Source: Halopenitus sp041821145
GTDB taxonomy: Archaea; Halobacteriota; Halobacteria; Halobacteriales; Haloferacaceae
DNA: 64,000 nucleotides
Direction: 5' to 3'
Assembly (NCBI RefSeq): GCF_041821145.1
Contig: NZ_JBGUBC010000002.1
Coordinates: 186,001-250,000 of the forward strand
In this document: positions 16,263 to 25,284 of the stretch, piece after piece
How the letters are laid out: the number at the start of each line of letters is the position of its first letter
Numbering within the stretch: the first letter of the stretch is position 1
Notes under the pieces: generated by a model
What the model was told of the DNA's origin: nothing
The model's database searches: none
What the model saw: only the letters and a program-made list of their open reading frames with translations
Position numbers and translations under genes: made by a program

Positions 16263-17004
16263 CCTCGATGATGTTCGTCGCCTGCGCGAGGGTCCGGTAG
16301 AGATCCTCCTCCAGACGGTCATCGGTCATGCGCTCCAGCGGACCCGAAACGCTGAGTCCGCCGAGCACGTCGCCGTCCGGATCGCAAACCGACATCCCGA
16401 TGCATCGAACTCCGGGAATGTTCTCCGCGTCATCGATCGAGTAGCCACGTTCCCGCGTACGCTGGAGTTCCTCGTGGAGTTCCTCGCGATCCGTGATCGT
16501 CGAGTCGGTTCGTGCGGGGAGCCCGTGTTCGTCGATGATTCGATCGACCTGTTCGCGAGGGAACTCGGAAAGCATCGCTTTGCCGAGCGAGGTGGAGTGC
16601 ATCGGCATTCGCTTTCCGATTCGTGAGGCCGTCTTCACCGCGGCGTCGCCGTAGGACTTGGCGGTGTACACCACCTGACCCTGCTCCTCGGTTCCGAAGT
16701 GAACCGCCTCCCCCGTCTCATCGGCCAACTCACGCACCTTTTGTGTGATCTGTTGGTCGGCGAGTTTCCCCTTTGCGTGTTCGGCGAGATCGAGAAACTC
16801 TAGGCTCAGTCCATACTCCCGGTCGGTTTTCACCACGAGCCCCTCCTCGCGAAGGGTCGCCAGGTGGGCGTGAACGGCGCTTTTCGAGAAGTCCAGCTCG
16901 TCGGATATCTCGGTCACACCACACCGTCCGCGGTCCTTCAACACGTCGACGATCCGGCAGGTGTTTCGAACGGCCTCGATCCGTTTTGAGTCGCTCGTTG
17001 CCAT
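16243..17004 (-). CDS. IclR-family transcriptional regulator
   Basis: A 253-residue IclR regulator. The N-terminal winged helix covers residues about 8-70 (RIVDVLKDRGRCGVTEISDELDFSKSAVHAHLATL). The C-terminal effector domain contains LGKAMLSEFP, GYSIDDAENIPGVRCIGMSV and GLSVSGPLERM. It probably senses a sugar-acid intermediate and controls the flanking catabolic and transport genes. The start at 17004 has a TATA-like AATTAAAT 26 bp upstream, which supports it over an ATG eight codons earlier. It sits between the KdgD-like gene (101 bp away) and the enolase-superfamily gene on the same strand. Its operator was not identified. Confidence 0.9.
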   Translation of the reverse strand: MATSDSKRIEAVRNTCRIVDVLKDRGRCGVTEISDELDFSKSAVHAHLATLREEGLVVKTDREYGLSLEFLDLAEHAKGKLADQQITQKVRELADETGEAVHFGTEEQGQVVYTAKSYGDAAVKTASRIGKRMPMHSTSLGKAMLSEFPREQVDRIIDEHGLPARTDSTITDREELHEELQRTRERGYSIDDAENIPGVRCIGMSVCDPDGDVLGGLSVSGPLERMTDDRLEEDLYRTLAQATNIIEVNTMYS

Positions 17005-17026
17005 GCCCGCTTTCCGATGCGGTGTC

Positions 17027-17034
17027 ATTTAATT
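17027..17034 (-). promoter_or_regulatory. TATA-like element of the IclR gene
   Basis: AATTAAAT on the minus strand, centred about 26 bases before the start codon at 17004. It is consistent with leaderless transcription and helps fix the start. Confidence 0.45.
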
Positions 17035-17718
17035 CTGTTCTCTTCTCTCGAACGATTCGAGCGTCAAACCCGTTCTCCCGACTCGGATCGGTCCGGACGT
17101 CACTCCAAACCATTCCACGAGGAGTCTGCTTGACCTCCGACCTGCGAGCACATCGTTCGAGATCCGCGGAATACGGCAAGTGACGACCGACGGTACTCGC
17201 TCCGATGGCGCTCGATCCTCACCGCATCGCTTCTTTACAAAACTACATATGTAATTTCCTTCTGGAAAACGATTCGAATGTCGTTTTCCTGGCGCGAACG
17301 ATTCTGGGCGGCGGCCGTCCCGATCGGACTCGGTGACGTCGACACACGTTCGCGGCAACCCTTCGAAGGATCGTGGTACTCCGAAACGACGGCGAACCGA
17401 CGGCCGCATCCACCAGGTTGAGGTGGCAGTCGGGCTTCACAGCGAATCCGCCAGCAAAAGCGTCGATACGTGGTACGCTTCGTCGACGAGTCCGCAGAAC
17501 CCGTTCCCAGTCCAGTTACCTCCGATCCGTCCAGTACTGCCACGCATCGGAGGATCTGCCACCATCGGCCTAGAGGACCTCCTCAGTCACGAACGTGTCG
17601 TCAGGAATGAGAAACGAGGAGCGACGCGTTGTCAGAGTCGAGAAACGAGGAGTGACGTGTTGTCAGGGGTAAAAAACGAAGATCGATCCCGTGGCCCACC
17701 CGAGAGGGCTCGGCGGAT
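17035..17718. other. Gene-poor intergenic stretch between IclR and enolase-superfamily genes
   Basis: No convincing coding region. Possible frames are Arg/Ser-rich shadows. It holds an AT-rich patch with a perfect 10-bp palindrome TACATATGTA at 17244-17253, which could be a promoter or operator, and a 27-bp direct repeat at 17609-17666 next to the enolase-superfamily stop codon. A small RNA cannot be excluded. Confidence 0.5.
17609..17666. repeat. 27-bp direct repeat downstream of enolase-superfamily gene
   Basis: Copies at 17609-17635 and 17640-17666 (GAGAAACGAGGAG-GACG-GTTGTCAG) differ at two positions and are spaced 31 bp apart. A third, partial AAAAAACGAAG follows. The pair lies 53-110 bp past the stop codon of the minus-strand gene. 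Confidence 0.75.
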
Positions 17719-18882
17719 TCACTCCTCGATGCGATATCGCTCAACGGCCGCCTCGTCGAGCGTGATCCCGAGCCCCGGTTCGCTTGGCAGGTCGACCGAT
17801 CCATCGTCCGGCTCGATCGGGTCCTCGAGGAGTTCGTCCCGAAGCGGATTTTCGCTCCGGTCGAACTCGAAGAGGACCGGCTCGGGAAGCGCTCCCGAGT
17901 GGGGATACGCCGGAATCGATGCGGCGAAGTGGAGCGATGCGGCCAGTCCGACCGCCCCATTCCAGACGTGCGGTCGAATGCCGACGTTCTCGGTCGTCGC
18001 AAGCTTGCCGATGAAGCGTGCCTCCGAGAGCCCCCCGCAGTGCGTGAGGTTCGGCTGGACGATGTCGACGGTTCGGTCGTCGATGAGCCGCTTGAACTCG
18101 AATCGGCTGTAGTGGGCCTCTCCAGCCGCGAGGGGGACGTTCGTCGTCCGGGAGAGCTCGCGATAGCCGGATTCGTTCTCCGGCGGGATCGGCTCTTCGG
18201 CCCACGTGATGTCGTACTGCTCGATCGCCTCGATCGCCCGCGCCGCCTGTTTGGGCCGGTAATTACCGTTGTAATCGACCATGATGTGGGCGTCCTCGCC
18301 GAGCGTCTCACGGGCGGTCTTCACCCGCTCGACGTCGTCGTCGATCCCTCGGCCGATCTTGATCTTCGCCGCATTGAACCCCTCGTTGAGGGCCTCCTCC
18401 ATCGGTTCGGCCGGATCCTGTCCCCATTCGGTGATGTACATGGTCGAGGCGTACGGGACGTTCTCGACCGGATCGGAGCCGTCGATGAAGCGGTCGTCGT
18501 CCGCGGTTCCGAGCAGGCGATGGATCGGTTCGCCGATCTCCTTGCCCTTCAGGTCCCAGAGCGCGATGTCTGCCGCGCTGACCGCACTGTGGACGATCGG
18601 TCCCCGACCCATGTGGTAGTCGCCGGCGTAGACGTCGGAGGTGAGCGTCTCGACGTCGTGCGGGGATCGCCCTTCGAGGTAGGGCGCGACGACCTCCTCC
18701 ATCGCCCGGGCAACCGTCTGCGGTGGCGCGGAGGCCTCTCCCCATCCGACCGCCCCATCCGCCGTCTCCAGTCGAAGGAGCGTCACCGCACGGCTGTGCG
18801 TTATGCCACGGGTGCCGCCAAAGCCGCGGTCGTCCGGCAGCGCATACGATAGCGGGATCGCTTCGATCGATCGAACTTCCAT
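17719..18882 (-). CDS. Enolase-superfamily acid-sugar dehydratase (mandelate racemase subgroup)
   Basis: A 387-residue enolase-superfamily enzyme. The C-terminal barrel shows the KxK motif (K173, K175 in AAKIKIG), metal ligands D203 (MVDYNGN), E229 (WAEEP) and E255 (AAGEAH), and the His of the His-Asp dyad (H305 in RPHVWNG). This is the mandelate-racemase subgroup pattern used by sugar-acid dehydratases. With a uronate-dehydrogenase-like gene divergent to it and a KdgD-like gene nearby, a glucarate or galactarate dehydratase role is likely, giving 5-keto-4-deoxyglucarate. The exact stereochemistry cannot be read. The start at 18882 is supported by a TATA-like element 29 bp upstream. Confidence 0.85.
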   Translation of the reverse strand: MEVRSIEAIPLSYALPDDRGFGGTRGITHSRAVTLLRLETADGAVGWGEASAPPQTVARAMEEVVAPYLEGRSPHDVETLTSDVYAGDYHMGRGPIVHSAVSAADIALWDLKGKEIGEPIHRLLGTADDDRFIDGSDPVENVPYASTMYITEWGQDPAEPMEEALNEGFNAAKIKIGRGIDDDVERVKTARETLGEDAHIMVDYNGNYRPKQAARAIEAIEQYDITWAEEPIPPENESGYRELSRTTNVPLAAGEAHYSRFEFKRLIDDRTVDIVQPNLTHCGGLSEARFIGKLATTENVGIRPHVWNGAVGLAASLHFAASIPAYPHSGALPEPVLFEFDRSENPLRDELLEDPIEPDDGSVDLPSEPGLGITLDEAAVERYRIEE

Positions 18883-18907
18883 GGCTCTAGTGGTGATCGC
18901 CCGGATG

Positions 18908-18915
18908 AAATATCT
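18908..18915 (-). promoter_or_regulatory. TATA-like element of the enolase-superfamily gene
   Basis: AGATATTT on the minus strand, centred about 29 bases before the start at 18882. It lies in the 117-bp divergent region shared with the uronate-dehydrogenase-like gene, so one regulator could control both directions. Confidence 0.45.
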
Positions 18916-18970
18916 GTTGAACGAACTCACCGTATTTGCCGGATCGCGATCCTGACGAATGATCTGCAGA

Positions 18971-18978
18971 TTTATTAT
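18971..18978 (+). promoter_or_regulatory. TATA-like element of the uronate dehydrogenase-like gene
   Basis: TTTATTAT centred about 25 bases before the ATG at 19000, consistent with a leaderless mRNA. It supports 19000 over the ATG at 18979. Confidence 0.5.
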
Positions 18979-18999
18979 GTGGAAACAGAACCGATTCGT

Positions 19000-19839
19000 A
19001 TGGACGTTCTAGTGACGGGTGCATACGGACGGTGTGGCACGGCGATAATCGATCATCTTCACGACGATCCGGCCTACGAGTTCACCTATCTGAATCGCTC
19101 CGACAGGGACGAGGATCATCCCTACGGCGGCTACGACACCGTCGTCGCGGACGTCGGCGACTTCGAAGCGGTCCGATCGGCCTTCGAAGGAATGGATGCT
19201 GTCGTTCACCTCGCGGCGTACCCGTTCGTCGACGGAAACTGGAGCGACGTGCTCGAGCCGAACATCGTCGGGACCTACAACGTGTTGGAAGCCGCTCGGG
19301 AGACGGAAATCGAGTCGGTCGTCTTCGGGTCGACGAACCACGTCATGGGGATGTACGAGGAGGAGTTTGCTCCGGATCTCTACGAGCCCGGATTCGACCT
19401 GCGACTCAGCCACGAGGATCCCGTTCGGCCCGACTCCCACTACGGGACGAGTAAGGTGTTCGGCGAGACGATCGGGCGCCAGTACGTCGAGAATCATACG
19501 TATCCGGATCAGTTCTACGCGTTGCGAATCTGTTCCGTGCGCCACGAGGAGCACGATCACCCGTACGGCGATGCCGAGGCCGCCGTGGAGGAGGGTCGCA
19601 TCGAACGCGGATCAGAGGCGTACCGCCAAGAAGTGAAACGCATGAAGGCGACGTGGAACTCCCGGCGGGACTTCGCCCACCTGGTGGATCGATGCCTGCA
19701 AGACGACGAGGTCTCCTTCGGGATCTTCAACGGCGTCAGCGATAACGATCGACGCTGGTTCGATATCGAGCATGCGAGGGAGCTCCTCGGCTACGCACCC
19801 CAGGATAACGGCGAGACCTGGGACGAACCACCGGCGTGA
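19000..19839 (+). CDS. Uronate dehydrogenase-like SDR (NAD-dependent epimerase family)
   Basis: A 279-residue extended-SDR protein with Rossmann motif TGAYGRCG (residues 6-13), catalytic Y148-xxx-K152 (HYGTSKVFGE) and the conserved STNH at 111-114. Segments FGSTNHVMGMY, ALRICSV, ATWNSRRDF and SDNDRRWFD...LGYAPQDN line up with bacterial uronate dehydrogenase (Udh), which oxidises glucuronate or galacturonate to the aldarolactone. It is first in a plus-strand series with the ABC importer and divergent from the acid-sugar dehydratase. The alternative is a sugar epimerase, but the STNH/WWD-like pattern favours Udh. Confidence 0.8.
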   Translation: MDVLVTGAYGRCGTAIIDHLHDDPAYEFTYLNRSDRDEDHPYGGYDTVVADVGDFEAVRSAFEGMDAVVHLAAYPFVDGNWSDVLEPNIVGTYNVLEAARETEIESVVFGSTNHVMGMYEEEFAPDLYEPGFDLRLSHEDPVRPDSHYGTSKVFGETIGRQYVENHTYPDQFYALRICSVRHEEHDHPYGDAEAAVEEGRIERGSEAYRQEVKRMKATWNSRRDFAHLVDRCLQDDEVSFGIFNGVSDNDRRWFDIEHARELLGYAPQDNGETWDEPPA

Positions 19840-19949
19840 TCTACGGAGCGTCTTCGACGGTGGCGGATCGGTGCGGCCAAACTTCCCGTGGTGAACGATA
19901 GCAAAAAACTTAACAATAGTCGCTTAGCAACTGCTTGTGAGGCGACTTC

Positions 19950-21323
19950 ATGGCTAAAGATAGCTCGACTGATAGCATAAACCGACGGAAGTACATCAAA
20001 CTGGCTGCCGCGGCCGGGACCGTGTCGCTCGCTGGTTGCAGCGGTAACGGCGGGAACGGTGGGAACGGAAACGGCGGCGGAAACGGAAATGGCGGCGGGA
20101 ATGGGAACGGCGGAAGCAGTGGAAACGGAAACGGCGACGGCGGGCCGAACCCGCTGGAGATCCAGCACTGGTGGACCGCCGGCGGCGATGCGGTGGCGAT
20201 GGAAGCGCTCAAGGATGGATTCAAGGAGCGAAATCCGGACATCGAGATCAAGGAGAACCCCGTCTCCGGGGGCGGAGGACAGAACCTTCAGGCCGTGATC
20301 CGAGAGCGCGTTCTCAACAACGATCCGCCGAGCACCTGGCAGGACTGGCCCGGCCGGAACCTCTCCGATTACGTCGAGGCTGGCGCGCTCAAGGACATCG
20401 GGTATATTTGGGAAGGCGACTTCGAGGAGAACGTCCGTGATGGTGCAAAGCTCTCTGCCCGCGCGGGCGATCCGGACAACCCCTACGTCGCGGTTCCGAT
20501 GAACATTCATCGGATAAACAACCTGTTTTACGACATCGGCCTTATCGAGGACGCGGGCGTCGATCCGAGTGGCATAAGCGACCCGGAGGAGCTAAACGAG
20601 GTACTCGTCCAGATCGAGGACGCTACCGACGCCGCCGGGCTCTCGATTCAACAGTCCGCGGCGTGGTCGACGTTGCAACTGTGGGGGAACGTCCTGATGG
20701 GCATGTACGGCGCCGAGACGTACCGAGAGTTCCGAAACGGGGAGGACGTCCGTTCGGAGGTCGGTGATTCGCTCGGAGTCACTGCAGAAATGATCGATCA
20801 CCTCACTCCCGACGCGGGCTCGATCGACAACGACGAGGCCGGTAACAAGGTCGTTCAGGGTGAAGCCGGGTTCGCTCAGGAGGGCGACTGGCTCGCCGGG
20901 AACTACCAGGAAGTCGAAGATTACGACTTCGAGGACGATTGGGACCACATCCCGTTCCCCGGAACCGAGGGTGCCTACCAGATCAACACCGACGGATTCC
21001 CGTATCCGAAGCCGAATCCGTCGCCCGAGGCCACGGACGCCTGGATGGAATGGGTCGGCAGCGCGGAGGCACAGGAGATCTTCAACCCGCTTAAGGGCTC
21101 GATCCCGATCCGTACCGACGTCTCCATGGACGAGTTCCCGCCGTTCTTGACCCGTCAGTACGACGACTTCCTGAACTCCGACACCCAGCCGCTGACCATC
21201 GCTCACGGCGACGGCGTGACTCCCCAACAGGACGTCGCGCTCAAGAATGCGATGTCCCGATTCATTGAGAACCGGAACGTCGACGAGACGGCGGATGCGT
21301 TGTTGAGCGCCATCCAGTCCTGA
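19950..21323 (+). CDS. ABC transporter sugar-binding lipoprotein (family 1 solute-binding)
   Basis: A 457-residue extracellular solute-binding protein of the carbohydrate type. The N-terminus has a twin-arginine signal (NRRKYIK, R12-R13) and a lipobox LAGC (C30), so it is exported folded and lipid-anchored. Residues 31-67 are a Gly/Asn-rich tether. The mature domain starts with LEIQHWWTAGGDAVAMEALK, typical of family 1 proteins. A GAGG Shine-Dalgarno lies eight bases before the ATG and a TATA-like AAAACTTAAC near 19905-19914, so it may have its own promoter. It presumably binds a uronate or oligouronide, inferred from its neighbours. Confidence 0.92.
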   Translation: MAKDSSTDSINRRKYIKLAAAAGTVSLAGCSGNGGNGGNGNGGGNGNGGGNGNGGSSGNGNGDGGPNPLEIQHWWTAGGDAVAMEALKDGFKERNPDIEIKENPVSGGGGQNLQAVIRERVLNNDPPSTWQDWPGRNLSDYVEAGALKDIGYIWEGDFEENVRDGAKLSARAGDPDNPYVAVPMNIHRINNLFYDIGLIEDAGVDPSGISDPEELNEVLVQIEDATDAAGLSIQQSAAWSTLQLWGNVLMGMYGAETYREFRNGEDVRSEVGDSLGVTAEMIDHLTPDAGSIDNDEAGNKVVQGEAGFAQEGDWLAGNYQEVEDYDFEDDWDHIPFPGTEGAYQINTDGFPYPKPNPSPEATDAWMEWVGSAEAQEIFNPLKGSIPIRTDVSMDEFPPFLTRQYDDFLNSDTQPLTIAHGDGVTPQQDVALKNAMSRFIENRNVDETADALLSAIQS

Positions 21324-21412
21324 CGCGAATCTCGGTCCCGAGAGACTCGGGAATTCGACCAATACATCTTCCGAAGTTGTTTTATAGTTTCTCTCTAACA
21401 CCCGTATTGTTG

Positions 21413-22381
21413 ATGAGTGTGATCAGCAAACTCCGTTCGGTGTTCGACGAGTCCGAACAGGGGGACCGATCGGAGACCGTCGCGACGCCTCGATCGTATT
21501 TTCGGAGTGATTTCGTTCGTTCAATGCCGTTCTGGCTGCCGCCAACGGTTCTTCTTGGAATCTTCGTGTACGGCGGCATTCTGTGGAACTTTATCATCTC
21601 GTTGACTGATTTTGCGGGGATCGTTCGTCCCGAGTACGCGGTCGGGAACTTCGATTTCGAAATGTATGCTCAGATGTTGCAGGATCCCGCGTTCTGGGAT
21701 GCAGCGACCAACACGATCGTTCTGCTTCTCGTATTCACGGTGTTATGTTTGATCGTGGGGCTGGCGCTGGCGATCGTCGTCGATAACGTATTGAAATGGC
21801 AAGGCGTCTTCCGGACGATCCTCCTGTTGCCGTTCTCGTTGTCGTTCGTCGTGACGGCGGTCTTCTGGCAGTGGATGTACAACCCTGAGATCGGCGTTAT
21901 CAATACGATCTTTCGCGCGATCGGGCTTGACGTCCTCGCGTTGAACTGGATAGGCAATCCCAGTTTGAAACTCTATTCGGTCATCATCGCGCTCGTTTGG
22001 CAGTTCAGCGGATACGCGATGATAATCTATCTGGCCAATCTTCGAACGATCCCGGATGCACACTATGAAGCGGCGAGGATCGACGGTTCGGGATTCTTCA
22101 CGATGTATCGAAAGGTGATCATTCCACAGTTGAGTTCGGCCGCAGTAAGTAGCGCGGTCGTATTGATGGTATTCTCGCTGAAGGCGTTCACGTGGCTGTT
22201 CGTCGTCTTCGGCCGTAATCCTGGTCCCTCGGCGGATATCCTGGGCGTGATGATGTACCGACAGGCGTTCGCCGCCAACCAGTGGGCCTACGGTGCGGCA
22301 CTCGGGACCGTTCTGTTCACGATGACGATCGTTATCCTGGCACCGTACCTCTACTGGCAGTACCAACGGGGGGAACTGTGA
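21413..22381 (+). CDS. Sugar ABC transporter permease (MalF/UgpA-like)
   Basis: A 322-residue membrane protein with about six transmembrane segments and the EAA loop EAARIDGSGFFTMYRKVIIP that contacts the ATPase. The N-terminal 45 residues are charged and cytoplasmic. The ATG at 21413 is preferred; upstream alternatives are non-ATG and run into the AT-rich leader. Second gene of the importer, 89 bp after the binding protein. It is less GC-biased than neighbouring soluble genes, as expected for a membrane protein. Confidence 0.9.
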   Translation: MSVISKLRSVFDESEQGDRSETVATPRSYFRSDFVRSMPFWLPPTVLLGIFVYGGILWNFIISLTDFAGIVRPEYAVGNFDFEMYAQMLQDPAFWDAATNTIVLLLVFTVLCLIVGLALAIVVDNVLKWQGVFRTILLLPFSLSFVVTAVFWQWMYNPEIGVINTIFRAIGLDVLALNWIGNPSLKLYSVIIALVWQFSGYAMIIYLANLRTIPDAHYEAARIDGSGFFTMYRKVIIPQLSSAAVSSAVVLMVFSLKAFTWLFVVFGRNPGPSADILGVMMYRQAFAANQWAYGAALGTVLFTMTIVILAPYLYWQYQRGEL

Positions 22382-22471
22382 GCGTGTTCGCTCGTACGGG
22401 TGGCCGCGTAGGTAGACACGACCGATCACAAGCGTTCCCTTCACCGGCGGATCCAACTCGAGGTCACAAGC

Positions 22472-23380
22472 ATGCAAGCAACACGTGATATGATCCGGCT
22501 TCCCGAATCGATCTCACGAAAACACGCGGTCGCCTACCTCCTTGCAGTGGCCGGTGCATTGATGTACCTCTCGCCGCTGTATGCGGGATTCACGACGTCG
22601 TTTAAGACGCAGACGGCCTTCGCCGAGACGCTGCCCACCGCTCTTCCGCCATCGGGAGGATTCACGCTGGAGCCGTGGATAGTCGCCTGGCAAACGCTCT
22701 CGCCGGCGATGTGGAACAGCCTGCTGTTCACGCTCCCCGCGATGGTGTTCTCGGCGGTACTCGGCAGCATCGCGGCGTTCGGGTTGACGATGGTCGATTG
22801 GCGTGGACAGATCGCGCTCATGTCCGCGTTCATCATGGCGAATTTCCTCCCGAAACAGGCGATCCTCGTACCCCTCTCGCAGTTCTGGTCCGTGATCGGA
22901 CTGGAATCGATACTCGCGAACCTGGGGATCATGTCGCTTTGGTTCGTTCAGTCGAAACACGTCACGATACTGACGTTGATCATCACCCACACCTGTTACG
23001 GGATCGCCATCTGTACGCTCCTGTTCCGGGGGTACTATCTCACCATCGATCAGGATCTCATCGAGGCCGCGCAAATCGATGGATCGAACATCTACAACAT
23101 CTATCGGACGATCATCCTTCCGCTTTCGTATCCGATGTTCATGGTGGTCTTCATCTTCCAGTTCACCCAGATATACAACGAGTTCCTCTACGCGTTGATC
23201 CTGGTCGGCGGGACCAGTCCCTCCACGGGTGCTCCGGTCACGCTCGTGTTGAACGACCTCAACAGCGGGTATGCAGTGTTGTACAACCATCAGATGGCGG
23301 GTGCGTTCATCGCAGCGATCCCGACCATCATCGTCTACGTGTTGTTCGGTGAGCAGTTCGCAGAGGGTGTCAAATACTGA
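22472..23380 (+). CDS. Sugar ABC transporter permease (MalG/UgpE-like)
   Basis: A 302-residue second permease subunit with about six membrane segments and the EAA loop EAAQIDGSNIYNIYRTIILP near residues 200-220. The N-terminal part has the MalG-like SPLYAGFTTSFKTQ periplasmic entry. It would pair with the upstream permease to form the pore. It ends 14 bp before the ATPase gene. Confidence 0.9.
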   Translation: MQATRDMIRLPESISRKHAVAYLLAVAGALMYLSPLYAGFTTSFKTQTAFAETLPTALPPSGGFTLEPWIVAWQTLSPAMWNSLLFTLPAMVFSAVLGSIAAFGLTMVDWRGQIALMSAFIMANFLPKQAILVPLSQFWSVIGLESILANLGIMSLWFVQSKHVTILTLIITHTCYGIAICTLLFRGYYLTIDQDLIEAAQIDGSNIYNIYRTIILPLSYPMFMVVFIFQFTQIYNEFLYALILVGGTSPSTGAPVTLVLNDLNSGYAVLYNHQMAGAFIAAIPTIIVYVLFGEQFAEGVKY

Positions 23381-23394
23381 CGAGGTGATTAGAC

Positions 23395-24537
23395 ATGGCA
23401 AATTTGAGTTTCAACGACGTCACGAAAACGTATCAAGACGAAAGCGGCGAGATCGTCGCGGTAAACGACCTCAACATGGACATTCGCGACGGCGAGTTCC
23501 TGATCGTCGTCGGGCCAAGTGGCTGTGGCAAGACGACGACGCTCCGGATGATAGCCGGATTGGAAACCGTCTCCGAGGGCGACATCCAACTCGATCGGAC
23601 GCCGATCAGCGGCAAACGGCCCCAAGAGCGGGATATCGCGATGGTGTTTCAGTCCTACGCGCTGTATCCCCACATGACCGTTCGAGAGAACATGAGCTTC
23701 GGTCTACAGCAGTCGACGGATCTCGATAGCCAGGAGATCGACGAGCGCGTCACGGAGATCGCGGAGATGCTCGGCATCCCCGAGCTTCTCGATCGGGTTC
23801 CCGGCGAGCTCTCCGGTGGCCAGCAACAGCGGGTCGCGCTCGGGCGTGCGATCGTCCGCGATCCAGAAGTATTCTTGATGGACGAACCGCTCTCGAACCT
23901 CGACGCCAAGTTGCGTGCCGAGATGCGCACGGAACTCCAGCGGCTCCAGGAAAAGTTCGACACCACCACCGTCTACGTTACCCACGACCAGACGGAGGCG
24001 ATGACCATGTCCGATCGCCTTGCCATCCTCAACGAGGGGGAACTTCAACAGTTGGGGACGCCGATGGACTGCTACTACGAACCGAACAACCTGTTCGTGG
24101 CCGGATTCATCGGTGAACCGTCGATGAACTTCATCGAGTGCTCACTCGAGGGAACCACGCTCGTGAGCGACTTCTTCAGCTACGAACTCTCCGGGAAGAC
24201 CGCGGACGAACTCGGTTCGGCGACGGAGGTGACGCTCGGCGTTCGTCCCGAGGACGTCACGGTGCTTTCGGAGCCGGTCGAGGATAACGACATCGGGGTC
24301 ACCGTCGACGTCATCGAGCCGTTCGGAAAGGAGAGCAATTTCTATCTCCGCCCGAGGGACGACGCGGTCGAGGAGACGATCGTCGCCACGGTTCCCGGTC
24401 GTAAGGAGGCGAGTGCCGGCGACTACATCGGTATGCGCTTCCCCGAGGAGTCCCTTTACGTGTTCGATAAGCGTGACGGATCGGCACTTCGACATCCCGT
24501 CACCGAACGAGAGGAGCTGTTCTCTGCAGCCGAGTAG
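23395..24537 (+). CDS. ABC transporter ATP-binding protein (MalK/UgpC/MsmK-like)
   Basis: A 380-residue ATPase. Walker A is GPSGCGKTT (residues 40-48), signature LSGGQQQRVA, Walker B VFLMDEPLSNLDA and H-loop VTHDQTEA. A C-terminal TOBE/OB region (LGVRPEDVTVL) is typical of carbohydrate importers. An AGGTGA Shine-Dalgarno lies 6 bp before the ATG at 23395, in line with an internal gene of a polycistronic mRNA. It closes the importer cassette. Confidence 0.93.
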   Translation: MANLSFNDVTKTYQDESGEIVAVNDLNMDIRDGEFLIVVGPSGCGKTTTLRMIAGLETVSEGDIQLDRTPISGKRPQERDIAMVFQSYALYPHMTVRENMSFGLQQSTDLDSQEIDERVTEIAEMLGIPELLDRVPGELSGGQQQRVALGRAIVRDPEVFLMDEPLSNLDAKLRAEMRTELQRLQEKFDTTTVYVTHDQTEAMTMSDRLAILNEGELQQLGTPMDCYYEPNNLFVAGFIGEPSMNFIECSLEGTTLVSDFFSYELSGKTADELGSATEVTLGVRPEDVTVLSEPVEDNDIGVTVDVIEPFGKESNFYLRPRDDAVEETIVATVPGRKEASAGDYIGMRFPEESLYVFDKRDGSALRHPVTEREELFSAAE

Positions 24538-24588
24538 CACCCCTGTTGCTCACCGAAACGGTCACGAACGCGAACTGGCCGACGAATT

Positions 24589-25284
24589 CTATGAGTTGCT
24601 TCGCCGCTTCGCGATACCGATCGCCCATCCCACGGCGTGGGCCCACGCCAGAATCGCGTACCCGAGAATCGCGATGCCGAGAAGATCCCCTATCGGGCCA
24701 CCGTTCGCCCGCATGAGAGCGATCAGACCGCCGACGCCGAGCAACGCGATGCCGCTCGACCCCCACGCAACCAGATACTCAGTCCGCGAGGCGATCGTGG
24801 AAATTCGGGAGTCGAACGTCTGCCGAGCGGACGTGGACTCCCCGACGTGTGCGATCGCGATCGGGGCCAGATAGGCGAAGAACGCGACGACCGAAAGGAT
24901 CGTCACGGAGACCACGAACAGGAGGATACCGCCGTCCGATCCGCCCGTCGTGCCGAGGGCAAGTAGAACCCGCTGCCCCCCGAGGAGCGTGAGAACGGGG
25001 ATGATCGCGGAGGCCGCCACGACGGTCGTCCCACGCAGTCCGGCTCCGACTAACGTGGAGGCCTGCTCGATCGCCGGCGGAGTCTTCTCCCCGACGGCAC
25101 TTTCGGTGAGCACTCGGGCGATCACTCCGATCCCGACCATCGCCGGGATGATCGCTACGGGAAACAGGACGGCGATTCCGAGTTGGAGAACCCCCATTGT
25201 GGCAAAGAGGCTCGCAAGCACGAGGGCGAGCAGTTGTGTCCCTGCCGTATCGCTAATCGGATATTTGGCGTATCGTTCGACCAT
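24589..25284 (-). CDS. DUF4013-like integral membrane protein
   Basis: A 231-residue polytopic membrane protein with about six hydrophobic segments and short loops. The central GIGVIARVLTESAVGEKTPPA followed by GLRGTTVV recalls the DUF4013 group found widely in haloarchaea, but the match is weak and from memory. There are no catalytic motifs. It is convergent with the ABC ATPase (51 bp between stops), so not part of that operon. Function unknown. Confidence 0.65.
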   Translation of the reverse strand: MVERYAKYPISDTAGTQLLALVLASLFATMGVLQLGIAVLFPVAIIPAMVGIGVIARVLTESAVGEKTPPAIEQASTLVGAGLRGTTVVAASAIIPVLTLLGGQRVLLALGTTGGSDGGILLFVVSVTILSVVAFFAYLAPIAIAHVGESTSARQTFDSRISTIASRTEYLVAWGSSGIALLGVGGLIALMRANGGPIGDLLGIAILGYAILAWAHAVGWAIGIAKRRSNS

